64,000 bases of DNA. It comes from Hungatella hathewayi (GTDB lineage Bacteria; Bacillota; Clostridia; Lachnospirales; Lachnospiraceae). The stretch covers positions 888,501 through 952,500 of the forward strand of contig CP102274.1 in the NCBI GenBank assembly GCA_025149285.1. Direction: 5' to 3'. Positions 43,188-51,626 of the stretch are shown piece by piece. The notes beneath the pieces were generated by a model that was not told the origin of the DNA, ran no database searches, and worked only from the letters and a program-made list of their open reading frames with translations. The first letter of the stretch is position 1, and each line of letters begins with the position of its first letter. The position numbers were made by a program, and so were the translations under genes.

Positions 43188-44381
43188 ATGAGAGATAAGA
43201 TTTGTATTGCATGCGGGAAAGCGCTTCCGAAACGGCCGTTGATTGTTCTGGATGGCATGCCGGCCTCCGCCCAGGATATTCCTGACGCGGAAGGAAGAGA
43301 TGAGGACAAAGGGATTTCCCTGCATCTGCACCAGTGCGATTTCTGCGGTCTGGTGCAGTTTGACTGTGAGCCTGTCGGCTATTATAAGGACGTGATCCGT
43401 TCCGGCGGTTTTTCTACCACCATGGTAAATCTTCGGAGGAGGCAGTACAGAGCCCTGATTGATAAGTACCATCTGGAGGGAAAGAAATTTATAGAGGCCG
43501 GATGCGGCCAGGGAGAGTTTTTATCCGTGCTCACGGAGTTTCCCGTGGACGTCTACGGCATCGAGCATAAAGCGGATCTGGTGGAACTGGCGAAGAGCCG
43601 CGGCCTAAAGGTCTGGAGGCAGTTTACAGAAGAGGAGAATACGGTTCTGGAGAATGAGGAAGCCGGATATCATGGGCCTTATGACGTCTTCCTGTCCTTT
43701 AATTTCCTGGAGCATCAGGTGAATCCGGTCCGGATGCTGAAATGCCTTTACAACAATCTGACAAAAGACGGCCTGGGACTTGTGACCGTTCCGAGTCTGG
43801 AATATATTTTGCAATACGACGGTTATTATGAGCTGATTCGTGACCATCTCGCTTACTATACATTCGATACCCTGCGCTTCGTGCTTGCAGAGGCAGGCTT
43901 TGTAGTGCTGGAAGAAGAGATGGTGAACCGGGATACGCTGTCGGTCGTTGTAAGGAAAGGGACGGCAGCAGGACAGGCTGAAAAGGATTCCCGGATTTCT
44001 TCCGCTGTGACCGGATTTGCGGCGAGCCGGGAAACGTTAAAACTGGAAGTTGACCGTATATTAAAGCAATATGATGAAACAGGCCGGACACTTGCAGTCT
44101 GGGGAGCCAGCCACCAGGGATTTACTCTGGCGGCAACCACCGGTTTGAAAGACCGTGTGAAATACATGATTGATTCGGCGCCGTTTAAGCAGGGACGTTT
44201 TGCGCCGGCTTCCCACATTCCCATCGTACCTCCGGATCATTTTGAGAAAGAGCCTGTGGACGGTATTCTGATTGTGGCTCCCGGATATACGGAAGAAATT
44301 GCGGGAATTATAAAGGAAAGATTTGGGGATAAGGTGGAAATTATGACTCTGCGGAGCCGCCATATTGAGAATTTACAGTAA
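43188..44381 (+). CDS. SAM-dependent C-methyltransferase-like protein (NDP-keto-sugar type)
   Basis: 397 residues from ATG 43188 with GCAGGAG 10 bases upstream. N-terminal zinc-binding part (CIACGKAL and CDFCGLVQF, two CxxC pairs), then a methyltransferase core with FIEAGCGQGEFLSVL as SAM motif I and LSFNFLEHQ, then a C-terminal nucleotide-fold domain (AVWGASHQGFTL). This three-part layout (Methyltransf_13 / core / Methyltransf_14) is that of sugar C-methyltransferases such as TylC3 and NovU. Expected to C-methylate a keto-sugar nucleotide. Placed between two SDRs. Confidence 0.85.
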   Translation: MRDKICIACGKALPKRPLIVLDGMPASAQDIPDAEGRDEDKGISLHLHQCDFCGLVQFDCEPVGYYKDVIRSGGFSTTMVNLRRRQYRALIDKYHLEGKKFIEAGCGQGEFLSVLTEFPVDVYGIEHKADLVELAKSRGLKVWRQFTEEENTVLENEEAGYHGPYDVFLSFNFLEHQVNPVRMLKCLYNNLTKDGLGLVTVPSLEYILQYDGYYELIRDHLAYYTFDTLRFVLAEAGFVVLEEEMVNRDTLSVVVRKGTAAGQAEKDSRISSAVTGFAASRETLKLEVDRILKQYDETGRTLAVWGASHQGFTLAATTGLKDRVKYMIDSAPFKQGRFAPASHIPIVPPDHFEKEPVDGILIVAPGYTEEIAGIIKERFGDKVEIMTLRSRHIENLQ

Positions 44382-44531
44382 CGATTCTGCTGTGCGGCAG
44401 TTTGTATGGAAAAGTGTGTTGCAAGCTTGCTTGTATAAGCACTTTTCCATACAAACTGACATAGGGCGGAACGCCCGGGCTTCTTGTTTTCGTGTATTTC
44501 GAAAACAAGAAGATGCCCGGCTGAATCGTTA
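44381..44531. repeat. Intergenic element with two nested hairpins
   Basis: Perfect 19-base inverted repeat (44399-44417 / 44441-44459) followed by a 13-base one (44481-44493 / 44501-44513, extended by CCGGG/CCCGG). The whole is bounded by AACGATTC at 44381-44388 and its complement at 44524-44531. It fills the gap between two operon genes and has no T-tract. Confidence 0.75.
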
Positions 44532-44559
44532 TGAATAACCAAAGGAGAGAACTGCATTG

Positions 44560-45567
44560 ATGGAAAATATCGTCATCACCGGGGCAACCGGTTTTTTAGG
44601 GAGCCATCTGGCCCGGTGGTTTCTGGATCGGGGAGACCGGGTCTATGCTCTGGTACGGCCGGGATCGGCTAAATTACAGGATTTACCGGTGCATGAGAAT
44701 CTGATTCCCGTATACGGCACCATGGAAGAGGCGGCGGACTGTGTGAAGGAGATTGGTCATGCGGATGCGTGGTTTCATTTCGCCTGGGGCGGGGTGAACC
44801 GGGAAGAGATTGATTCGCCGGAGGTGCAGGCGAAAAATATAAGAGGCTCTCTGGCCTGTGTGGAGGCTGCACACCGCCTGGGGTGCCGTGTGTTCATGGA
44901 TGCAGGCTCCCGGGTGGAATATGGAGTGGTTTCGGCCGGGGCTCCCGGCGGTGGAGCGGCCGAAGGGGACGCTGGGCTTTTGGCCGGAGAAGGCCGGGGC
45001 GTGATGACGGAGGAAATGGAATGCCGGCCTGTCAATGAATACGGGAAGGCAAAGCTGGAGTTTTTCCGGCAGGCGGCTCCCATCTGTGAAATGTACGGCA
45101 TGAATTTCTGTCATCTGAGGTTTTTCAGCGTCTATGGATACGGCGACCACCCGTGGTCCATTATATCGACGCTTGTGAGAGAACTGCCGCGCGGAGGCCG
45201 GGTGGCCTTAAGCGCATGCCGCCACGAATGGAACTTTATGTACATCGATGATGCCGTGGAGGCGGTGGGCTGTCTGTATGAGCAGGTGAAAGAGAAGGAG
45301 CCAGAAAAGGGCGTGGCGGTCAATATCGCCAGCCGTGACACGAGAGTTTTGAAATCATTTGTGGAAGAGATATTTGAGATTGCCGGGCGGCGCGGTACGC
45401 TGGAGTTTGGCACCTTTGTACAGGCAAAGGAGGGTGCACTGTCCATACGGCCCGACGTCAGCCGCATGGAGGCCATGACGGGCGGATTTAAAGAGCGTTA
45501 TACGTTCCGACGCGGTATCACGGAAATGATAAAGAGAGAAATGGAGCACGAGGATGAAGAAAATTAG
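44560..45567 (+). CDS. NAD(P)-dependent epimerase/dehydratase (SDR), copy 2
   Basis: 335 residues from ATG 44560, AAAGGAGAG upstream. NAD loop VITGATGFLGSHL, catalytic NEYGKAKLEF, then FSVYGYGDHPWSIIST and WNFMYIDDAVEAV, matching copy 1 closely. An extra Gly/Ala-rich loop of about 25 residues (starting SAGAPGGGAAEGDAG, near residue 128) is absent from copy 1 and looks like a later expansion. The stop overlaps the GT2 gene by 14 bases. Probably a later step in the same sugar pathway. Confidence 0.85.
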   Translation: MENIVITGATGFLGSHLARWFLDRGDRVYALVRPGSAKLQDLPVHENLIPVYGTMEEAADCVKEIGHADAWFHFAWGGVNREEIDSPEVQAKNIRGSLACVEAAHRLGCRVFMDAGSRVEYGVVSAGAPGGGAAEGDAGLLAGEGRGVMTEEMECRPVNEYGKAKLEFFRQAAPICEMYGMNFCHLRFFSVYGYGDHPWSIISTLVRELPRGGRVALSACRHEWNFMYIDDAVEAVGCLYEQVKEKEPEKGVAVNIASRDTRVLKSFVEEIFEIAGRRGTLEFGTFVQAKEGALSIRPDVSRMEAMTGGFKERYTFRRGITEMIKREMEHEDEEN

Positions 45568-46582
45568 CGTATTGATTCCATGTTATAATGAGGAGGAGAA
45601 TGTCGTACCGATCAGCGAAGCGGTCATAAAGACGCTTACGAAGGATCTTCCGGAGTACGATTACGAACTTGTATTCATCGACAACGACTCGCAGGATCGC
45701 ACCAGAAGCTTAATCAGACAGCTGTGCAATGAGAATCCAAAGATCAAGGCGATCTTTAACGCACGGAATTTCGGACAGTTTAACTCTCCGTATTACGGGA
45801 TGCTGCAGATCACAGGCGACTGTGTGATCGAGATGGTGGCGGATTTCCAGGACCCGGTGGAGCTGATTCCGCAGTATGTGCACGAATGGGAAAAGGGATA
45901 TAAAATTGTCATAGGAATTAAGACCAGCAGCAAGGAAAACCGGCTGATGTACTGGCTGCGGGGCTGCTACTACAAGATGATGAAGAAGCTGTCCGATGTG
46001 GAGCAGATTGAGCAGTTTACCGGTTCCGGCCTGTATGACCGTGACTTCATAGAAGTGCTGCGCAATCTGGATGATCCGACTCCATTCCTCAGAGGAATCG
46101 TTGCGGAGCTCGGCTTTAAGATCAAGCAGATTCCCTACGAACAGCCGAAACGTAGAGCAGGGGAGACGAAGAACCATTTTTATCAGCTTTACGATGCGGC
46201 GATGTTAAGCATCACTTCCTATACGAAGGCGGGACTCCGCCTGGCAACTATTTTCGGAAGCATCTGTTCTCTCATCAGTATGGTGGTGGCCGTGGTCTAC
46301 CTGGTCATGAAGCTGATGTACTGGGACCGTTTCCCGGCAGGTATGGCGCCGGTGCTCATAGGCATGTGTTTCCTCGGGTCTGTGCAGATCTTTTTTATTG
46401 GCCTTATGGGGGAATACATTCTGTCCATCAATGCGAGGGTGATGAAACGGCCGCTCGTCATTGAGGAGGAGAGACTCAATTTTGCGGCAGCAGACGGCGC
46501 GGACCGGGAAGACGCCGACTTGGAGAAATGCGGGGACGCGGAGCTTTTCGCGGCTTCCTTAGAGGATGGAGATAACGTATGA
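45554..46582 (+). CDS. GtrB/ArnC-like GT2 glycosyltransferase with two membrane helices
   Basis: 342 residues. ISVLIPCYNEEENV, LVFIDNDSQDRTR and MVADFQDPVELIP (the DxD position), then GSGLYDRDF. Two membrane helices at about 230-255 and 265-295 and a charged C-terminal tail. This is the layout of polyprenyl-phosphate hexose synthases. No GtrA-like flippase or GT-C gene is nearby in this operon, so its lipid product may be used elsewhere. Overlaps genes on both sides (14 and 4 bases). Confidence 0.86.
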   Translation: MKKISVLIPCYNEEENVVPISEAVIKTLTKDLPEYDYELVFIDNDSQDRTRSLIRQLCNENPKIKAIFNARNFGQFNSPYYGMLQITGDCVIEMVADFQDPVELIPQYVHEWEKGYKIVIGIKTSSKENRLMYWLRGCYYKMMKKLSDVEQIEQFTGSGLYDRDFIEVLRNLDDPTPFLRGIVAELGFKIKQIPYEQPKRRAGETKNHFYQLYDAAMLSITSYTKAGLRLATIFGSICSLISMVVAVVYLVMKLMYWDRFPAGMAPVLIGMCFLGSVQIFFIGLMGEYILSINARVMKRPLVIEEERLNFAAADGADREDADLEKCGDAELFAASLEDGDNV

Positions 46583-48771
46583 AATATAAGATCGATGTGG
46601 CGCGTATCCGCGAAAATTCAATCGTATTAAATGGCTGGGTAATCGGCAGCAGCCCGGAGGCGAAGGCCGAATTCAAAGTCCAGGATGAAAATCAGAAGGA
46701 TGTGGAATTTAAATACGTTCCGGTGCGCCGTGACGACGTAAGCCAGAACTATTTTAAGACTGTATACGAGAAGGATTTCGGTTTCGATATTCGTATTCCC
46801 TATGTGAGAGATGAGAATGAGGACCGTTTCCTGATCATTCGCTGTGACGGAAAGACATCGAAGGTGAAGCTGAATACGGAGATTATCGAGAAGCACAACA
46901 GTTCGGCTCATAAGAAGCATGCGAAGTTAAAGAGTATGATGAATAAGGAGACGTTTCATTCCGCCATAGAGTTCTGGAGGGAAAACGGCTTAAAAGCATT
47001 TCTTTTGAAATCAAGCCACAAGCTTCAGGGAATTGACAGTGATTACGATTATCCGGAATGGTATCAGTTAACGAAGACGAGCGACGAGGAGCTGGAGGCG
47101 CAGAAATCGGTGGAGTTCGATTATATGCCGAAGCTGTCTGTGGTCATTCCCGCCTACAAAACGCCGGAACGGTACCTGGCGGCCATGCTGGATTCCTTAA
47201 GGGCACAGACCTACAAAAACTGGGAGGTCTGCGTGGCTGACGGAAGTCCGAGAGGCGAGAGCGCGGAGCGGGTGCTGAAGCGGTACGCCTTAAAGGATGA
47301 GAGAATCCGCTACGTTGTTCTCGGAGAGAATAAGGGGATTGCGGGCAACACCAACGCTGCCATCGATATGGCCAAGGGCGATTTTATCGTTTTGGCCGAT
47401 CATGACGACACGCTGGCGCCGGATGCATTGTTTGAGTGTGTGAAGGCGATTAACAGTGATCCGGAGATCGATGTGGTCTACACGGATGAGGACAAGCTGG
47501 ATATCGACGGCGGAGAACTGTTTGAACCGCATTTCAAGCCTGACTTTAACCCGGATCTGCTGACGAGTGTGAACTATATCTGCCACTTATTCGTGGTAAA
47601 CCGGGAATTATTAGACGAGGTCGGGGGCTTTCAAGAAGAGTTTGACGGAGCCCAGGATTACGACTTTATTTTCCGGTGTACGGAGAAGGCCAGGAAGATA
47701 TACCACGTGCCGAAGGCGCTGTATCACTGGCGCTGCCATCAGAATTCCACCTCCAGCAATCCGGAGAGCAAGCTTTACGCCTTCGAGGCGGGGGCGCGGG
47801 CCATTCAGGCTCATTATGAGCGTATGGGAATCCGGGCGCTGTCCGTGGAAAAGGGCGTGGATTATGGAATTTACCATACGAAATTCGAGATAACCGGGAA
47901 TCCTCTGGTATCAGTCATCATTCCCAATAAGGATCATGCCGCGGATCTGGATGTGTGTATGCGTTCCCTGATTGAGAAGGGAACCTATAAAAATCTGGAG
48001 TTTGTGATTGTGGAGAACAACAGCACGGAGCAGGCGACCTTTGATTATTACGAACGGATTCAGAAGGAATTTGATTTTGTGTATGTGGTTACATGGGAGC
48101 GGGAATTTAATTACTCCGCAATCAATAATTTTGGCGTGACAGCAGCTTCAGGAGAGTACCTCCTGTTCCTGAACAACGATACGGAGCTGATCAATCCCGA
48201 AAGTATCGAGGAGATGCTGGGATTCTGCCAGAGGGACGATGTGGGGATCGCGGGAGCCAGACTTCTCTATTCGGACGATACCATCCAGCATGCGGGAGTG
48301 GTCGTGGGATTCGGCGGCATTGCCGGTCATACCTTCATCGGCCTTCACCGGGCGGAGAGCAGCTATTTCAACCGGGCCATGTGTGCTCAGGATTACAGTG
48401 CGGTGACCGCGGCCTGTATGATGAGCAAAAAATCGCTGTTTGAAACGGTCGGCGGCTTCTCGGAGGAACTGGCCGTCGCGTTCAATGATATCGATTACTG
48501 CATGAAGATCCGGTCTTTGGGCAAGCTTGTGGTATACGCGCCATATGCGCTTTTCTATCACTATGAGTCCAAATCCCGGGGGCTCGAGGACACGCCTGAG
48601 AAGGTGGAGCGGTTTAACCGGGAGATTAAGATGTTTGCGGACAAGTGGCCGGATATCTTAAAGAATGGCGATCCGTATTACAATCCCAACTTAACGCTTC
48701 GCAAATCCAACTTCGCTTTACGCGACCTGCGCAGGGAGAAAATCGGGGAGCCTTATCGGCTGGAGGTATGA
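46579..48771 (+). CDS. Tandem GT2-GT2 glycosyltransferase
   Basis: 730 residues. N-terminal about 170 residues form a beta-rich accessory domain found before some rhamnan-type GT2 enzymes. GT2 domain 1 (about 190-410) has LSVVIPAYKTPERYL, VLADHDDTLAPDAL as metal site and GAQDYDFIFR. GT2 domain 2 (about 450-690) has VSVIIPNKDHAADL, LLFLNNDTELIN, and AFNDIDYCMK as the catalytic-base region. Two different active sites suggest two successive sugar additions. ATGA overlap with the previous gene. Probably cytoplasmic and membrane-associated. Confidence 0.87.
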   Translation: MKYKIDVARIRENSIVLNGWVIGSSPEAKAEFKVQDENQKDVEFKYVPVRRDDVSQNYFKTVYEKDFGFDIRIPYVRDENEDRFLIIRCDGKTSKVKLNTEIIEKHNSSAHKKHAKLKSMMNKETFHSAIEFWRENGLKAFLLKSSHKLQGIDSDYDYPEWYQLTKTSDEELEAQKSVEFDYMPKLSVVIPAYKTPERYLAAMLDSLRAQTYKNWEVCVADGSPRGESAERVLKRYALKDERIRYVVLGENKGIAGNTNAAIDMAKGDFIVLADHDDTLAPDALFECVKAINSDPEIDVVYTDEDKLDIDGGELFEPHFKPDFNPDLLTSVNYICHLFVVNRELLDEVGGFQEEFDGAQDYDFIFRCTEKARKIYHVPKALYHWRCHQNSTSSNPESKLYAFEAGARAIQAHYERMGIRALSVEKGVDYGIYHTKFEITGNPLVSVIIPNKDHAADLDVCMRSLIEKGTYKNLEFVIVENNSTEQATFDYYERIQKEFDFVYVVTWEREFNYSAINNFGVTAASGEYLLFLNNDTELINPESIEEMLGFCQRDDVGIAGARLLYSDDTIQHAGVVVGFGGIAGHTFIGLHRAESSYFNRAMCAQDYSAVTAACMMSKKSLFETVGGFSEELAVAFNDIDYCMKIRSLGKLVVYAPYALFYHYESKSRGLEDTPEKVERFNREIKMFADKWPDILKNGDPYYNPNLTLRKSNFALRDLRREKIGEPYRLEV

Positions 48772-48772
48772 G

Positions 48773-49750
48773 ATGTCAAGGAAAGTAACAGTCGTTATTC
48801 CAAACTATAACGGGCTGAAGTTTATGGAACCGTGTTTTGCGGCTCTTGCGGCTCAGAGTGAGAAGAACTTTGATGTTCTGGTGGTGGACAACGGATCTTC
48901 GGATGGAAGCGTGGAGTGGCTGAAGGAGCATGAAATTCCTTCTGTGTTCCTGCCTGATAATATCGGGTTTCCGGGCGCGGTTAATATCGGCATCAAAAAG
49001 GCGCAGACGCCCTATGTAATCCTTTTAAATAACGATACGGAACCGAAGCCGGATTACATCCGGGAAATGATCCGGATGATAGAGCGTTCCCCGAAGATAT
49101 TTTCAGTGAGCAGCCGGATTCTCCAGCTGTATCACAAGGAACTGATGGACGACGCGGGAGATATGTACAGCCTGCCCGGCTGGGCATTCCAGAGAGGCGT
49201 CGGACAGCCGGTTACCGGATATAAACGCCCGTGCCGTGTGTTTGCGGCCTGTGCGGCAGCGGCGATCTACCGGAGGGAGGTCTTCGAGGAGATTGGATAC
49301 TTCGACGAATCTCATTTTGCCTATTTAGAGGATGTGGATGTCGGCTACCGGGCCAGGATATACGGATATGACAACGTATACTGCCCGGCTGCAGAGGTTT
49401 ACCATGTGGGAAGCGGAACCAGCGGTTCCAAATACAATTCCTTCAAGGTAAAACTGGCGGCAAGAAACAATATTTATTTGAATTATAAGAACATGCCGCT
49501 TCTTCAGCTGCTGTTTAATCTGCCGTTTCTCCTGGCCGGGACCGGAATTAAATACCTGTTTTTCAAAAAAATGGGCTATGGCGCCGACTACGCGGAAGGC
49601 TTTTGTGAGGGAATAAAAACCTTTGGTACATGTAAAAAAGTGGCGTTCCGGACAGAACATATCGGGAATTATCTGCAGATTGAATGGGAACTCTTTACCG
49701 GCACGCTTCTCTATGTGTGGGAATTTCTCAAAAGAAGATTAAAAAAATAA
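48773..49750 (+). CDS. GT2 glycosyltransferase, rhamnosyltransferase-like
   Basis: 325 residues. VTVVIPNYNGLKFMEPCF, LVVDNGSSDGSVEWL, ILLNNDTEPKPD (metal site), AYLEDVDVGYRARI (catalytic base). This arrangement is that of WbbL-type rhamnosyltransferases, although the donor cannot be proved. One base separates its ATG (48773) from the previous stop. The C-terminal 90 residues hold a hydrophobic stretch (PLLQLLFNLPFLLAGTGI) that may be membrane-associated. Its stop lies within the left end of a large inverted repeat. Confidence 0.87.
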   Translation: MSRKVTVVIPNYNGLKFMEPCFAALAAQSEKNFDVLVVDNGSSDGSVEWLKEHEIPSVFLPDNIGFPGAVNIGIKKAQTPYVILLNNDTEPKPDYIREMIRMIERSPKIFSVSSRILQLYHKELMDDAGDMYSLPGWAFQRGVGQPVTGYKRPCRVFAACAAAAIYRREVFEEIGYFDESHFAYLEDVDVGYRARIYGYDNVYCPAAEVYHVGSGTSGSKYNSFKVKLAARNNIYLNYKNMPLLQLLFNLPFLLAGTGIKYLFFKKMGYGADYAEGFCEGIKTFGTCKKVAFRTEHIGNYLQIEWELFTGTLLYVWEFLKRRLKK

Positions 49751-50021
49751 TTCACGGCGCCGCTGTAAGTCTCCGGCGTCCGGCTCTGCCGGTTTACGCG
49801 GCCTTTCCTGTGACTTTGCAGGGCATAAGCACTTCTAAACGTGCAGGATTTTTCTAAAAGCCAGGAGTAATGCCCAAATTCGCTGCGCTCAAACAGGTGG
49901 GCATTACCCCTGAACGAAAAATTCTGCGCGTTAAGAAGTGCTAATACCCTGCAAAGTCACAGGAAAGGCCGCGTAAACCGGCAGAGCCGGACGCCGGAGA
50001 CTTACAGCGGGGCTGTGAATT
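49749..50021. repeat. 273-bp long inverted repeat
   Basis: Left arm from 49749 and right arm to 50021 are reverse complements over about 125 bases, with a perfect run of over 50 bases (about 49770-49823 against the facing strand), a few mismatches, and a 21-base loop (49877-49897). Ends are AATTCAC/GTGAATT. No coding potential is apparent. It fills most of the 414-base gap between two operon genes. Confidence 0.85.
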
Positions 50022-50164
50022 GTAACAGATTAAAAAAACTTACGGCGATTTAAGAATTATTTAATGGCATCATGGTACATTATCATGTATAATATACGAG
50101 AAATTATTGCATATTATCATGGACAAGTCAGGTTTTCGTCGTATGACAGGAAGGTTTTGCTGCT

Positions 50165-51583
50165 ATGATAAAGGACAATCAGAAAAAACTGAACGGGTTT
50201 CATGTCGTGCTGGATGGGCTGATTATTATAGCCTCCTATGCTCTGGCATGGTTCATTCTGCTTATGGGGAACCGTTTATTCAGCCCTGAAAAGAAGCTGC
50301 TGGCACCGCAGTACTATTTTGCGGCGCTCATTATCATCGTGCCGGGATATCTGCTGCTTTACGGCATATTCCATCTCTATGCTCCGAAGCGGGTGCAGCA
50401 GAGGCGATATGAGTTCGCTAATATCTGTAAGGCCAATCTGATCGGGTTTCTGCTTGTTACCATGGTCTTGTTTCTTCTTAACAAGAATCCGTACTTTTGG
50501 AACTTTTCGAAGAGAATGGTATTTTATTTCTTCGCGATTAATATTATACTGGAAACGCTGGAGCGGAATCTGATCCGTTACGCTCTTCATTCCATGCGCT
50601 CCAAGGGGTATAATCAGAAGCATATTCTGCTCATTGGTTACAGCCGCGCCGCGGAAGGGTTTATCGACCGGGTGCAGCAGAACCTGGAGTGGGGCTATCA
50701 GGTCAAGGGGATTCTCGATGACCATAAGGAATGGGGAACCGAGTATAAGTCGATCCATGTGATCGGCAAAGTGAGCGATTTAGATGAGATTCTGGCGCTC
50801 AACTCTCTCGACGAGATCGCCATCACGCTGAGCATAGACGAATATGCAAATCTGGAAAAAATCGTGGCTTCCTGTGAAAAATCAGGTGTCCATACCAAAT
50901 TTATTCCCGATTATAATAATATCATACCGACCCGTCCCTATACCGAGGACTTACAGGGGCTGCCGGTTATCAATATCAGACACGTACCGCTGACCGATCC
51001 GGTCAATGCGATTATGAAGCGGATTGTTGATATCTTCGGAGCCATTGCTGCGATTGTGCTGTTTTCGCCGGTTATGCTGGTGACTGCTGCGCTCATTAAG
51101 CTGACGTCTCCGGGGCCTCTGATCTACAGCCAGGAACGGGTGGGACTTCATAACAGACCTTTTAAGATGTACAAGTTCCGGTCCATGGTGGTCCAGGCGC
51201 CTTCTGAGGAGAAGAGCAGATGGACGACGCCCCACGATTCGCGTGTGACACCGATCGGACGGTTTATCAGGAAGACAAGTATTGACGAGATGCCTCAGTT
51301 TTTCAACGTTTTGATGGGTGATATGAGCCTGGTGGGACCGAGACCTGAGCGTCCGCTGTTTGTAGAGAAGTTTAAAGAGGAGATACCGCGGTATATGATC
51401 AAGCATCAGGTCCGTCCGGGAATTACCGGCTGGGCCCAGGTCAACGGCTACCGTGGAGACACCTCTATCACGAAACGAATCGAGCATGATTTATATTACA
51501 TCGAGAACTGGACCCTGGGATTTGATTTCAAGATTTTGTTTTTGACTGTGTTCAAAGGGTTTATCAATAAAAATGCGTACTGA
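50165..51583 (+). CDS. Undecaprenyl-phosphate sugar phosphotransferase, WcaJ/CpsE-like
   Basis: 472 residues. Four N-terminal helices (about 12-130), a CoA-binding-like Rossmann part (HILLIGYSRAAEGFI near 157), a fifth helix (IFGAIAAIVLFSPVML, about 290-310) and the C-terminal bacterial sugar transferase domain: GPLIYSQERVGLHNRPFKMY, SIDEMPQFFNVLMGDMSLVG and RPGITGWAQVNGYRG. Transfers a hexose-1-phosphate from UDP-sugar to undecaprenyl phosphate to start a glycan. AGGAAGG before ATG 50165. A TATAAT at 50088-50093 could give it an own promoter. No Wzx/Wzy genes are in the window. Confidence 0.93.
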   Translation: MIKDNQKKLNGFHVVLDGLIIIASYALAWFILLMGNRLFSPEKKLLAPQYYFAALIIIVPGYLLLYGIFHLYAPKRVQQRRYEFANICKANLIGFLLVTMVLFLLNKNPYFWNFSKRMVFYFFAINIILETLERNLIRYALHSMRSKGYNQKHILLIGYSRAAEGFIDRVQQNLEWGYQVKGILDDHKEWGTEYKSIHVIGKVSDLDEILALNSLDEIAITLSIDEYANLEKIVASCEKSGVHTKFIPDYNNIIPTRPYTEDLQGLPVINIRHVPLTDPVNAIMKRIVDIFGAIAAIVLFSPVMLVTAALIKLTSPGPLIYSQERVGLHNRPFKMYKFRSMVVQAPSEEKSRWTTPHDSRVTPIGRFIRKTSIDEMPQFFNVLMGDMSLVGPRPERPLFVEKFKEEIPRYMIKHQVRPGITGWAQVNGYRGDTSITKRIEHDLYYIENWTLGFDFKILFLTVFKGFINKNAY

Positions 51584-51626
51584 TGAAAGTCCGGTACAGC
51601 AGGCACCAGAGGATGAGGTTATATAC

